Source: Odontocerum albicorne
Lineage: Eukaryota > Arthropoda > Insecta > Trichoptera > Odontoceridae
Length of the DNA: 64,000 bases
Direction of reading: 5' to 3'
Assembly: GCA_949825065.1 (NCBI GenBank)
Contig: OX463848.1
Coordinates: 27,180,699 to 27,244,698, forward strand
Shown here piece after piece: positions 21,240 to 31,744 of the stretch. The notes below the pieces were generated by a model. It was not told the DNA's origin, did no database searches, and saw nothing but the letters and a program-made list of their open reading frames with translations. The position numbers were made by a program, and so were the translations under genes. Every line of letters begins with the position of its first letter. Positions within the stretch are counted from its first letter, which is position 1.

Positions 21240-21785
21240 TAAGTTTCTTTTCGAGTTATTCGTGGAAGATCTCATCGATTTAGATGTCCACTTTTTTGTT
21301 TGCTCAGGGGTAATTTAGTTAACCCATCCATCCTGAACAGTCTTGGTTTGTATGTTTCGGATAATTATTTGAAACAACGCACCCATAGATTGTTATATCA
21401 ACCTATAAGTCGAGCCAACCTGCCTTTGGAAATGCCGGTAGGTAGGGCAATTACACTTTTTAACCGCGTGTGTTCTCATATAGACGTGTTTCATGTGTCG
21501 CTCAGCTTCTTCACGAAAAAATCTCTTAAATTTAGTGTAATACTTGAAATAATTTCATTTTTTATACTGTTTAACATGCTTCATTTTGTCACATGTTTTA
21601 GTGCAACACATATATATTTTTACTAGTGTCTTTATGAAAGAAACCTTAAAATTTTGAATTGTTTAATACTTGTTTCTTTTGTACTTGTTATGTCTGGTCC
21701 TTTTACGAATTAGGGAAACCTGTAATGTGCAAAGGACCTGGAAAAATTAATTCATAAATTAAGTTTAATAAATAAATGGAGTTTG
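21240..21785 (+). mobile_element. LINE-B relic, ORF2 end and 3' UTR
   Basis: The frame beginning at 21300 reads LRGNLVNPSILNSLGLYV, RTHRLLYQPISRANLP, PVGRAITLFNRVCSHIDVFH. This aligns by eye with the 42907-43329 copy (NCPAILEALSLYVPNK, NHPLFYIPTYRTN, RGIEILNQLNATVDIF). From family knowledge it is the C-terminal end of a Jockey/CR1-like ORF2. The 3' end at 21770-21780 is AAGTTTAATAAATAAATG, a weak A-rich tail. 5'-truncated. Confidence 0.7.
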
Positions 21786-22110
21786 ATTTCTAAATTTTAA
21801 CAATGAAACAGTTATAATTGTTGTATACAATAGCTTGCCAATGAAAGAAGGGTAAAATATTTTCTACATATTATTAATGTTAGCAGTTTAAGATAGAGTA
21901 AGAATTCAATTAAGATATTTGAAATACAAATATAATATGTTACAAGGCCATCAAAACAAGTTTCGATTAAGGGAGACTTTAATTGAATTCTCGTGTTAAA
22001 TATTGAATATTTCATGTTACAGCACTTAGTAATTCACACATATTGCTTGTATTTCTTAATTTAATAACAAAGAGGAGTAAAAGGACCATAAAATAACTTT
22101 GAAAAATGCT
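21786..22110. other. Unassigned AT-rich DNA
   Basis: A 67-codon minus-strand frame (21812-22015) is rich in I, L and Y, as expected from AT-rich DNA. Nothing recognised. Confidence 0.45.
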
Positions 22111-22180
22111 TTCATACCATCATGCCGTTTACCTATGCAGAAAGGACAGAACGTCAAGCTTCTCGATTGCAACATACATT
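22111..22180 (-). mobile_element. LINE-A 3' tip
   Basis: CATACCATCATGCCGTTTAC, then AGAAAGGACAGAACGTCAAG, match the terminal 60-70 bp of LINE-A on the minus strand. A severe 5' truncation. Confidence 0.65.
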
Positions 22181-22258
22181 TTTTTGTTTAAGCAATACAC
22201 TCTGCTGAGTACATCTTTGTAGTATTTTTCTATTCTATTATACTTTTATTTTATACAG

Positions 22259-22420
22259 TATAATCTGGCGCGTTTATTGCCTTGTGACAATCTCTTTCGA
22301 TCAACTAGAAATATATTGAAAAGTCCTAAGATGAAAACAAAAGAGGAACTCTTTTTAAAAATGTGGTTATCTAAGGGTGGAATACAGGTGTCTTACTAAC
22401 TAGGCCACGGTGGTTGTCAT
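22259..22420 (-). mobile_element. SINE-2X copy
   Basis: On the minus strand the head reads ACCACCGTGGCCTAGTTAGT and AAGACACCTGTATTCCACCC. The X tail appears on the plus strand as ATAATCTGGCGCGTTTATTG and TGTGACAATCTCTTTCGATC. The B box is eroded. Confidence 0.75.
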
Positions 22421-23017
22421 CTTTAGTCTCTTTTACATCCAAACACTACGCCTCTTTAAAAAGGATATACATAGTTACAGTTGATTCCTGTGAAATCTTT
22501 TCTTTTTAATATTTCATTGACATGACCTTAAATTTTTAGATTCTTTGCACTACATCTTCCTTGGTTTTGCTTAACAAATTAAAAAATGTCAACAAACTCA
22601 AAGAAGTTTATTGGAGTTTTTTTTCTCTACGTCGAAAAATAAAATCCTCCCTCCCTTTGTTTTGATTGGCTTAGCGAATTTATTGGAGTGTGAATTACCG
22701 AGTATAACGATGAAGTTTGTTCGTAAGGTAATCTCAGTTATTCGCTTGATTAGGTCTCGTAAGCTTACGATGATATCCGGTAGTATCATTACTCCTGTAC
22801 CACATCCGTTGCGCTGTCTAGAGATTTCATTTCATTTGTCTTATCAACTTAAATCGCCGTGAAATCGATTGAATAATTCATTCTCAAGTTTTATCATTAT
22901 CATCATTATACGAGTATTTCGATTTAAAAAGGCGGGTTCCTGGGGCGATTGGATAATCGGTGTTTTGTAAGTAAGCTCATCTCTAAAATATACCCTGGCA
23001 TATGACGACACAATACT
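22421..23017. other. Unassigned; overlapping small frames
   Basis: An 83-codon plus-strand frame (22611-22862) and a 63-codon minus-strand frame overlap with no recognisable domain. TACGAGTA lies at 22909-22916. Confidence 0.45.
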
Positions 23018-23150
23018 ACGACCTCTGTGGCGTAGTTTAAAAGACACTTGTCTTCCCTTTCGACCCGGGGGTTTTCAGTTCGATTCCCGTTGGAACCCAG
23101 ATTTAAAAAAAAATAGGATTTCAGTTTGGTTTTCACTTAAGGCCTCTTGA
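23018..23150 (+). mobile_element. SINE-2X copy, 3'-shortened
   Basis: A clear head: ACCTCTGTGGCGTAGTTTAA, AGACACTTGTCTTCCCTT, and B-box-like GTTCGATTCCCGTTGG. Then comes TTTCAGTTTGGTTTTCACTT. It stops before the GGTTGGAAGAG tail and lies 42 bp from an inverted copy. Confidence 0.8.
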
Positions 23151-23191
23151 TACCATATTTGTATTGTATTATTGTATTACCCTTTTTTATA

Positions 23192-23380
23192 TACAGTACA
23201 ACCCGGCGGGCTTATTGCCATGTGACACTCTCTTCCAACCAACCAGAAATATGTTGAAAAGGACTTAAGTGAAAACCAGACTGGAATCCTAAAAAAATAC
23301 TGAGTTACAGCGAGATTTGAACCCGCAACTTCCGGGCTGGGAGACAGGCGTCTTACCAACTAGGCCAAGGAGGTCGTCAG
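23192..23380 (-). mobile_element. SINE-2X copy, near full length
   Basis: On the minus strand: GACCTCCTTGGCCTAGTTGG (A box), AAGACGCCTGTCTCCCAGCC, then B-box-like GCGGGTTCAAATCTCGC. The 3' tail is the complement of ACAACCCGGCGGGCTTATTG and CACTCTCTTCCAACCAACC. It is one of the best-preserved copies and defines the family with 28645-28845. Confidence 0.85.
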
Positions 23381-24179
23381 AATCGTCGTCAGAGGTCGTC
23401 AGAATCCATTAAAATGATGTGTCCAAATTAAATTACCTATTGTTATTTTCGCAAATTATGTATATTTCTTGTCATGTGTAAAATAAATAAAAATATATAA
23501 ACGGTTAACATGTTTTTTTATACTCAAATATATATTCTTTCTTCCTGGATGCTGATCTGAGTCTTTCTAGTACACTTTTAACTGACCACCGTAACTCATG
23601 GGTGAGCGGTGTATGATTTTCTGACCTGGTTCACTGCCCATCAACATTCATAGATCAACCCAGACCCCGCGATTGAAATATCGGAGGGTCCATTGAAGGC
23701 AGGGAAATAGTTAATTTATTGAATTTTAAGTTTATTGCAGTTTAATGCATTTGTAAGTCATTTTTTTCATGGCAATTTAAAAAACGACCGTAAAAACTCT
23801 TCAAGTTAGTAATGTTCCGTATTTCATTCCCGTTTTCCTTTCCTCTTCAACACCTGTCTCTCTTTTGCCTTTGACTGGTGAAATTTTAATTTTATTCTGG
23901 TTATTAACATTTACCTTGTCCATGATTTTTGTATAATTCAAATTGATAATAATTCATATAATTTTTCTGACCATGTGACTTTTTTGCAAGTTCTCCAGAT
24001 CGTAATATAATGAAGTGTTTAATAAATAAATCTGATAAGTTAACTTTTTGACCACATCTTAATTCAGTCGCAACAAAATGTTAAATTAAAATTATACCGT
24101 GATAAGTTGAATGTGCCTGACGATTTCTCACGTCATCGGCAGTTAATGTTATTTTCGTCCATCTAATATCTATTAATAA
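23381..24179. other. Unassigned AT-rich DNA
   Basis: A short local repeat, GTCGTCAGA x3, at 23373-23403 abuts the SINE. The remainder shows no coding or repeat signal. Confidence 0.45.
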
Positions 24180-24600
24180 CAAATCCTTTTCGCAAACGGG
24201 ATGACTTTATTGAATGATTTTTTGGGAATTGATATTTTCCACAGATCGTTTAATATAAAGGTATTAAGAATTGAGTTATTCAAAATTGTTTGTAGATATG
24301 ACTTGACCATTTCCCAAGGAAGCATCGCATTTCAAAAGCTTCTATTATTTTGTGGTGACCAGAGTGGCAATGCTTCAATACTATAAATAAGTATAGAAAA
24401 TATGTTGGTAAGCAAAACTCGCATACGCAAGCCGAGATTGAAATTTTTGTTGCAGAGAAAATCCAGTATTTTGAAGATGCAGCTTTGTGCCATCTCCCCT
24501 CTTTCTTTGATCTCTTGAGACTTGTCCCATTGATCATTAAGCCAGCATCCCAGATATTTGCATTATTGAGCCCGGTATTCTTGTTTGCGCTTTTTTCCTA
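24180..24600 (-). mobile_element. LINE relic, RT thumb region
   Basis: Minus-strand reading across frames gives INDQWDKSQEIKER, then 85 codons containing FSATKISISACVCEFCLPTYF and IIEAFEMRCFLGKWSSHIYK. This follows 'YLG..LN...D...EI..RI..A', 'FAY....LYG.E.W', 'LEAFEMRC.RR.' of LINE reverse transcriptases just after the catalytic palm. Several frameshifts separate the blocks, and there is no 3' tail. Confidence 0.65.
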
Positions 24601-25753
24601 AGAATCATATTTTTTTCATTGATAGATTAATGTTTAAAACTTTCTTATTATACGTTGTGTTAACCCTGTTCAGTATTACCTGCAAACTCTAGTAATTATC
24701 CATAAGAAGGACAGTGTTACAATAAAAGAAAAATATGTTGAATTAATCGAGACAATGAATAACATAAAAATGGACTTATACACCTTTTGCATGACCTATT
24801 TTATGTCCTCCTAATGGCCATATTTATAGGTGCTCTCACAAACATATGGGGCGTTGTTTTCATCACAAAATATCAATATATTGTTTTATTATTTTTTACG
24901 ACATTTTTACAACGCAATGTCCGAATTTTATGAGCCCCCTTTGTGGTTTTTATTCTCTGTGACACACAACCTTCAATATATGAATGAATGTTTGAATTAA
25001 TATTGCCAATAAAAGTGATTCGGTGGGCTCGGCGTGAAAAATATGTAATTTAATATAAAAAGCTTTTAAATCCGTGAAATAAATACTGCCTTTTTTCTGT
25101 CTTATGCTGCGTTAGCCGACTTAAATTTTAACAGCGCTTTTCACTTTAAAAAATATAAATACAGAATGAAATACTATCGAAGTAAAAATAATCTTAAAGG
25201 CAAAAAGACGTTGCAAACAGAAAAAGAAGGTGTTGTAAACATTTCTCTTTCTGAACGCAGCTATTCTGAAGGGATTTTTTTGCAAAGGTGCCTCAGACAA
25301 TTGAGGCAAGGCCGTCATTGAGAACATTGCCGCCTGTACACAAAACCCTGATATTTATTTTATCTTCAAGAGATAAAATATTGTTTTTCTAATATATTTT
25401 TATTCAGTGTATCTTAAGTAAGTCAGAAGATTATGTATATTATTACGTTTAAAACTAAAATACGTTTTTGTTTTACTAAAGTAGGCATAAATAATTTTAC
25501 TTAATCACAGTATTTTAAATCTAGGTCGCCATTTACAATATTTATAAACTTTCTGCTTTCTACTATTTTGTAATTAAAATTTGCATCTATTATAAAAAAT
25601 CATTTATAACAAACGTTATAGTTAAAAACAAGCATATATTTGTTACTCCAATGTTTCGTAATAAAATCATTTAAAGAAAGCTTTTATTTTTAATTTATAA
25701 AACGGAACTATTAATTTTTTTTCTTGGTTAAATTTAAAAGAAATGTCCAAATA
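24601..25753. other. Unassigned AT-rich DNA
   Basis: The 68-codon minus-strand frame at 25121-25327 is F-rich and without motif. Very AT-rich from 25370 to 25740. Confidence 0.45.
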
Positions 25754-25767
25754 TACTCGTACGAGTA
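25754..25767. repeat. Double TACTCGTA/TACGAGTA palindrome
   Basis: TACTCGTACGAGTA is a perfect 14-bp palindrome. It can be read as TA-CTCG-TA-CGAG-TA, two copies of the dispersed 8-mer sharing their middle TA. Confidence 0.9.
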
Positions 25768-26218
25768 GTAAACTTAAGAAGAAAAAAAATGTATGTATGC
25801 AGAATTACTAGCCCATAGTCATTTTGTTAGTTGCTTTTTTATCTGTCGGTTGCCCCTCGGAAGGGACGCCTGCGTGCATCTCGCATATTTCACACAAGAG
25901 TGTGCCGGTCTAGACAGTTGAGAGGATATTTGGCTTAGTCTGGGATAGGAATAAATCAGGATTTGGCGTATTCCTCACCCCTGTTTAAGAACGTGGGATT
26001 CCCCGAAAAACAAAAGGAACTTTTCTGAAGTTAGTATGAAGAGTAGGAATGTAAATCTCATAAAACCTTTAAAGTAAAGATTCCAAGATTGCTGCTCACG
26101 TTTTCTCGAATATTTACTTACCTTATGATAAAAATTATTCGCTTTGAATTTTATTTGGTGTTTTTCGTTAAAATATTATCAAGTTGAATCAATTTATGAA
26201 CATGAATATAAAGTAACT
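25768..26218. other. Unassigned, with a less AT-rich block at 25850-25995
   Basis: The block contains TGCCCCTCGGAAGGGACGCC and CACAAGAGTGTGCCGGTC and differs in composition from its flanks. It has no long frame, and I found no second copy in the window. Confidence 0.45.
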
Positions 26219-26954
26219 TACGTACCATCACGCCATTTGCCTGATGGGGTATCTAGATAAGGCAGAGTGCCAGACTTTCCTATCTCACACATATTTCGCT
26301 TCATTCAGATCCTATGTATTCTCATATTGCTCCTACGATTTTTATTACTTTTCCTCCTTTTTTAATATTATTCACTTGATCCGACCATACTTTCCTTGAC
26401 CTTCCTCTATCACGCTATTCACTGACATTTAAACCGTATATTTGTTTTGTTAAACTTCCTTCATTCATTCGTTTTACGATCCCAAACCATCACGGAGTGC
26501 TCTTCTCCGTCTTACTCAACACATCGGCTTTCAGTTCACATTCATCCCTAATCACTTCATTCCGTATTCTGTCGTGTATTGTCACCCTATATATTATTTT
26601 GAGTTTACGCATTTCTACAGCATTTATTAGGCTTTTTTTCGTCTATTTCCACGTCACGTTTCACTTCCATACATCAAAGATGCTACTGAAACACTGCTGT
26701 GAACTATCATCTTAACAGATTTTGATACTGTCCGGTTCGAGTGTAAATGTTTTAGTGCCCCATTGAGTTTAGTTTGTTATCGCTATACACCGTTCGATAT
26801 CTCTTGTAAACCTTCCAATAACTGAGAAAATACCACTTAAATAGCAGAATTATTTAACTCGCTCTAATTTTTCATTACCCATCTATCCGCTCTCATTTTT
26901 CATCACTCACCCATATATCGCATTCAATTTCCCTTTTACGTGATTAATTTAATG
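26219..26954 (-). mobile_element. LINE-A relic, RT thumb to 3' end
   Basis: The 3' signature appears on the plus strand as CGTACCATCACGCCATTTGC. Upstream on the minus strand are the decayed 'RPRKVWSDQVN', 'FGMGRKTNE' and 'YGSEVKR' regions. The copy continues beyond a SINE-3 insertion to about 27135, where the minus strand reads GKELRVNVAKSKVMVIGR, a conserved RT step ('L.VN..KSKVM'). This makes it the longest LINE-A copy here. Confidence 0.75.
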
Positions 26955-27045
26955 TTAATGGGTTTGAGTCCCGAGTTAGAGCGCTCTGTAGGAGAGTTTG
27001 TATTCTTAATAGCGCTATATAAATCGTTCTCTGAATTGAATTAAA
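26955..27045 (+). mobile_element. SINE-3 inserted in LINE-A
   Basis: GGGTTTGAGTCCCGAGTTAG, then AGCGCTCTGTAGGAGAG and GCGCTATATAAATCGTTC, matches SINE-3 at 16366. It splits the LINE-A copy and so is younger than it. Confidence 0.65.
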
Positions 27046-27135
27046 GTTCTCGCCTTCCTATCACCATAACTTTGGATTTCGCAACATTCACTCTTAGCTC
27101 TTTCCCTTTACATTTCTCGTATAATTTTATCAATT
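27046..27135 (-). mobile_element. LINE-A relic, RT segment upstream of SINE-3
   Basis: The minus strand encodes GKELRVNVAKSKVMVIGR, the RT palm/thumb step of LINE-A. It is the continuation of the relic interrupted at 26955. Confidence 0.65.
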
Positions 27136-27325
27136 TATTTACATGGATATGATATGAAATAAATATTGTCATTTTTTTAAAGATACAACTATGATTGTTA
27201 ATTAAAATCAGATTTTTCATTAATACTTTTTTCTTTTTTGTATAACTTTAAAAAAATGCTTTTTATTTTTTTATGTTGTATTAGCGACTAATGATAATGA
27301 CTCGTACGTTAACAAAGGTCCTCGA

Positions 27326-27414
27326 AATTTAAAAGAAATTGAGCATATAATATATGTTACTAATTTAAAAAGAAATTTAGCATATCATATATTATATGTT
27401 ACTAATTTAAAAAA
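27326..27414. repeat. Local tandem duplication, 36-42 bp
   Basis: AATTTAAAA(A)GAAATT(G/T)AGC with ATATATGTTACT is present twice, followed by a third partial AATTTAAAA. Confidence 0.8.
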
Positions 27415-27417
27415 CCC

Positions 27418-27540
27418 TTTTCATACCGTTTCCCTGTCGGGTTACGCAGAAACGAAATTGCGCGATACTTTCCTATTGCGACACGTATCTTTCGTCTTGT
27501 CTACATCCTTCGATTTTTCTGATTTTTCACATTTGCTTCT
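27418..27540 (-). mobile_element. LINE-A 3' tip
   Basis: CATACCGTTTCCCTGTCGGG and GATACTTTCCTATTGCGACA parallel the minus-strand LINE-A 3' end ('CATACCATCACGCC..GTTGGGGTA..CAGACTTTCCTAT'). Only about 120 bp remains. Confidence 0.6.
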
Positions 27541-27693
27541 TTATTGATACGTACTCGGCGCGTGCGAGTATTGTTACCAGACCAACTCTTTTGCCAGATT
27601 TTACTACTTAATTTTTTTTTTATATCGGGAATCGAGCCCGAAACGCCGGGTGGAAGTTAATCGCCTTTCAAACTAAGCCACGGAGGTCGCCTG
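27541..27693 (-). mobile_element. SINE-2Y copy
   Basis: On the minus strand: CGACCTCCGTGGCTTAGTTT, a tRNA-like middle, then GGGCTCGATTCCCG as B box. The Y tail is the complement of GTATTGTTACCAGACC. This shows the SINE-2 head joined to Y rather than X. Confidence 0.75.
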
Positions 27694-28114
27694 TTTTGTA
27701 TTAAAATGATATAAATCAGATAATGTATAAAATATTCTTCATTATGATTACATTAAGTAGGATTGTGAACACAAAAACTTCAACAAAGGTGATCAGAAAT
27801 ACGATAAGTAAGTCATCGTTCAAACTTGTATATGCTAAGAAATATAAGTTAAAACAAAAAGTTATATTCATTTACACGGGTGCTGCTTGGTTTTACTTTC
27901 ATTCCGAGAATTTGCGGAAATAATTCTCGCGCTTAGACATGCTCGTAAAAAGGGGATTGACCGGCTTCTTTACAAAATTTATGACTTTATCTGATTTGTG
28001 ATAATAGGCAGTTGCTGTGTTTTGAATTCTCGGTTGCCAAGCGACAAATATGCAAATGCACTTCTTGTTTTGTCTTCACGTTTGTATCGAGGCTGGTATC
28101 GATTTTATTGTTAT
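27694..28114. other. Unassigned AT-rich DNA
   Basis: A 66-codon plus-strand frame (27723-27923) is Lys- and Ile-rich with no domain. Confidence 0.45.
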
Positions 28115-28580
28115 TTACGTAGGTGTATGGGAGTGGAACGTGGACGTAGAAAATAAGCATCAAAAAAAAAAAAAGAGAGAACGCGATGGAAATGCGTGCA
28201 TTGAAAAGAATATGTGATGTGTCGATGCATGACAGAAAAAAGTATTGAATTATTAAGGATAAATGTGAGTTAAAAACTGGTTGTTAATTAGGGTGAAAAA
28301 GAACACGTTGAGGTGGTTTGGTTATGTATGTTGAGTCGTGGTAGAGGACGACCAAGAAAAATATAGTTAGACTTATAAATATAGATATAGTTTTAAGTGA
28401 ATGAAGATTTGAAAGAAGGAAAGTTATGTAGAGTAGAAGAAACATAAGGAATAGTGTGAGATGATGCCTGGATGCGGAAGAGAGGAATACTTCTATTACG
28501 TACGTCACGATAAGAAAATTTGGTGTTCTAGTATCTCTGCTTTACCCAACAGGGTAATGGCGTAATATTATGTATGTATT
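28115..28580 (+). mobile_element. LINE-A relic, YGSETW to 3' end
   Basis: From 5' to 3': VYGSGTWT, then ALKRICDVSMHD, 'VKKNTLRWFGYV' (28290-28325), GRGRPRK, and the end 'LLYPTG*WRNIMYV'. This is the full set of C-terminal LINE-A landmarks. A 13-A run near 28165 sits where the 'RGRKNK' residues would be and breaks the frame. Confidence 0.8.
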
Positions 28581-28644
28581 TTATGTACAATGACATTTTC
28601 GATGCTCTTTGATGTATTTTATTTAAACTTACAATGTAGACACT

Positions 28645-28845
28645 GACATCCTCCGTGGTCTAGTTTGTAAGACGCTTATCTTCCAACCTGGGGTTACAGG
28701 TTCAATTTCCGTTGTTACTCAAATTTTGAATGAGCGCTTCAGTCTGATTCAGTCTTTAACTTATGACATATTTTTAAAGTTTTTCTGGTGGGTTGGAAGG
28801 GATTGCCACATGGCAATAAGTCCGCCGGGTTGTACTGTATACGAT
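28645..28845 (+). mobile_element. SINE-2X copy, full length
   Basis: Head: ATCCTCCGTGGTCTAGTTTG, AAGACGCTTATCTTCCAACC and the B-box-like CAGGTTCAATTTCCG. Tail: GGTTGGAAGGGATTGCCACA, ATGGCAATAAGTCCGCCGGG and TTGTACTGTATA. It is the reference for the X tail shared with LINE-C. An internal promoter of the pol III type is inferred from the boxes. No T-run terminator follows. Confidence 0.85.
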
Positions 28846-28998
28846 GAAATGAGATTAATATAATTCAATAATTAATAAACTCTGAAAAAGTAATCTAACA
28901 TATACTCTAAATGAGTTACGGAGATTATGAGAGCTTGAGGAAGAATTAGTATCTTAGAAAGTCGACCCAAAATCAGTGTCCTGAAGAAGGTTTACGAA

Positions 28999-29136
28999 CT
29001 ATCGAGACCTACGAGTATGTTGTGTTAATTCTACTAGCTATAGTAAGTCGTTTGAATTATTCTATCGAGACCACATATTCTATCGAGACCTATGTTGTGT
29101 TAATTCTACTAGCTATAGTAAGTCGTTTGAATTTTT
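28999..29136. repeat. Duplication with a 6-bp difference
   Basis: CTATCGAGACC occurs at 28999, 29062 and 29080. The first and third start near-identical units. Unit 1 has GACCTACGAGTATGTTGTG and unit 2 has GACCTATGTTGTG, a difference of exactly ACGAGT. The following 40+ bp are the same in both. Confidence 0.95.
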
Positions 29137-29959
29137 ATTATTTATTTAGAACGTTTAAGGAAAGTTGTATATGTGGTTAGCTTATTTATGTACGGCAATC
29201 TCCCAACCAAACAGAGAAGAGTTACGCAGATTCGTGCCAATTGTTTTTTTTTTCAAAAAAGAAATGAAAATACAGTTCTTATAGGATGAAAAAACGAATG
29301 ACGAGAATCAAGTGAAACAAAATATTTGCAAACGTCACCCAGGACTGGGAAAATGGAAACGGAAAATGACAAGAAAAAATGTGCTATGGAGAAATACACT
29401 TCGTCATTGAAGAGATATATGATATTTTTTACGTCGCTGTTTGAAATTATAATAATTTTATAAATTTCAATACTTTTCTTATAATGTACAATGTAACGGG
29501 TTATTTTATTTTATAAAGCTTATACTCGTGTATATAATAGGGAAAGTCCAATCACATAGTAAGCTGAAGAAAAAATATATTCAATATGAAACAATTAAAT
29601 AAGAAATATCTGTTTTGCCGTAAAAACTAACTCCCATTACTAATAAGGTTTAATATGATTTCTTTAAAATATTTTTTGAAATGTGTAAGAGAACCGTATC
29701 CCAGGCCCGATTGAAAAGTGCAGTTAAGGCAGATCATTTGGCAGTTTTGTTCTACTTATTACCAGTTTAAAAATATCAATATTTCAGTATCGCAAATAGT
29801 TTTCAGGAACATATAATCATAATTTGACGGTTATAATTGATTTGAAGTTTCTTCTATCAACTATCTAAAGGTATAAGAAGATATCCTCAGATCTCTCCTC
29901 TCCCTCTCACTTAAGTAGAAATCTCAAAATAAATATTGGACTCTCTCTTGCTTCACCAT
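29137..29959. other. Unassigned AT-rich DNA
   Basis: No open frame over 60 codons and no family repeat recognised. Confidence 0.5.
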
Positions 29960-30624
29960 TTAACCGGTTTAGGTGCCTTAAGCGAGTTTACTCGCTCTCT
30001 GTTGCCGTGCCAGTGGGGCCGGCCATACAAAATTTGCAAAATAAATCGCTCAACTTTATGCCTGTTTCTAGCCAATGTCTAGTACTAATTCAAATAATCT
30101 AAAATATGGAACATATAGAGACATCTATTGAGATGATGAATAAATACTATAATATTACAGTTTACAGATTTTATCGAATTTACCGAGATTTACCTAAAAG
30201 CTTCGCACGACGGTCGACATGTGTCTCTAATACAGAGTTGTCAGTTTTGCGTTTTACCTGTTTAACCGTTGAAATTTAAAATTGTGTCAGTTACATTATT
30301 TACTTTCCGTGCGTTATTAAAATAATTAATATTTTCGTGTTACATACACTTTTAATTCTATCAAATATATTACTAACGTATGATATGTTTCCGGATTTTC
30401 TGTGATAAGCTGTGACAACCCTGACATTTTGTTTAAGTTTTAGTTGTATTTTTCTGAGTGAATGGCGGCACAAATGACACATATTGTACATAACATATTT
30501 GGTAAGTCTTCATAATATCCTTTGAATGTATATGCAAAAAAGATAATTCTATTAGGTTTTATTTTTGCTAAAAAATTCAAGGCCCTCCGGGATCAGCCAT
30601 ACCTTGCGGCACTTAAAGGGTTAA
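29960..30624 (-). mobile_element. PiggyBac-like remnant with TTAA target duplication
   Basis: TTAA at 29960-29963 and at 30621-30624 flank a 657-bp insert. Its ends are inverted: CCGGTTTAGGTGCCTTAAG on the left and, on the complement, CCCTTTAAGTGCCGCAAGG on the right. TTAA sites plus CCY.. ends are the mark of piggyBac elements. At 30345-30490 the minus strand reads, across three frames, CHLC, TKCQGC and ETYHTLVIY. This is the order of the Cys-rich C-terminal finger of piggyBac transposases ('C..C....C..C....CF..YHT'). The catalytic domain is absent, so this is an internally deleted, dead copy. Confidence 0.65.
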
Positions 30625-30689
30625 GAGTATCGAATCTGTTAATTTGTATAGAATTCTTGCGTACATACGAGTACATATCAAAATAAATA

Positions 30690-31200
30690 CATACATACAT
30701 ATCAGCACGCCGTGTCTCTTACGGGGTAAGCAGAGAGAACAGCTTTCCAAACTTTTTTATCCAAGCACACGATCTTCGCCTCCTCCATATTCATACATCT
30801 CGTCATACGTAATCTTCTATTATTCATACTTTTTACTTTACATTTTTTCAAAATATAGTTCATTTGGTCCAGCCACATTTTCCTCGGTCTGCCTCTTTCA
30901 CGCACACCTTGTCTTTCTGACTTGTATATTTGCTCAGTCATTCTTTTATTATTCATTCTCTACACATGTTCAAACCATCTTAAAGCTTTTTTCTTCATTT
31001 TACTTAAAACATCCATTTTATCCATGCGTTAATTTCTGATAAGTATCTCTATTTCGTCTTCTTTCAAACATTGACACTCCACAAATGTTTCTTAGTGCAC
31101 GCATCTCCACAGCTTACTCTTATCCTTCTTTTTCTAAGTCGAAAAACTTCCATACATCAAGGTGGGCACCAACACTTTATTATGTATTGTCATTTTTGTT
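30690..31200 (-). mobile_element. LINE-A relic, C-terminal end
   Basis: The minus-strand 84-codon frame (30702-30956) is the best-preserved LINE-A tail: NKRMTEQIYKSERQGVRERG, RPRKMWLDQMNYILKK, MNMEEAKIVCLDKKVWKAVL and SAYPVRD. Further upstream the decayed 'RWFEHV' and YGS.TW regions reach about 31200. The final signature lies at 30704 as CAGCACGCCGTGTCTCTTAC. Confidence 0.85.
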
Positions 31201-31744
31201 AGTGTTGATATTGCGTGGATGGATTTTTTAATTGGTTGCAAAAATGATTTATTTGTTTTATTTTCTTAAATAACAATTTTGATATGACAGTAACTATGGT
31301 AACTTATTCAGATATTCGCGTCACCCTTGGGATTCTTTTGCTGTTACCATGCAGTTTGTAAACAGCAATATTCTCTCCAGATATTTTCTGTTCCTATTTG
31401 AATTTCCCCTTTCGATTCAGTAAATTTATACGAAACGCCTTTTTATATGCAAGAAAATGAACAAATTGTTGGTAGCAACCACACCTTATAGAATATAGAG
31501 TATCTCAATTTGCTACACAATTTATATTTTTTATTAATGTTTCGGTAGATTTTATACTGTTATTACTTAGATTTATTCGTATAGTTGAAGCGACAACACG
31601 AATTGAGAAAAATATTACATGATTCACAAAAATGAATTTTTCTTTCGAATGATGCTTTAAACATATCCGAATTGGTTATTTGGACATAGTGAAGAACGTG
31701 GAGACAATATTGTTTTCGGTCTTAGTAATTGAGTCTTCGGGTTG
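31201..31744. other. Unassigned AT-rich DNA
   Basis: Nothing recognised on either strand. Confidence 0.5.

Noticed and set aside
25850..25995. Less AT-rich block as a gene exon
   Set aside because: No open frame of useful length, no splice-site pattern that I trust, and no recognisable protein similarity.
30644..31039. 131-codon plus-strand frame
   Set aside because: It is the complement of a clear LINE-A C-terminal frame (30702-30956, minus).
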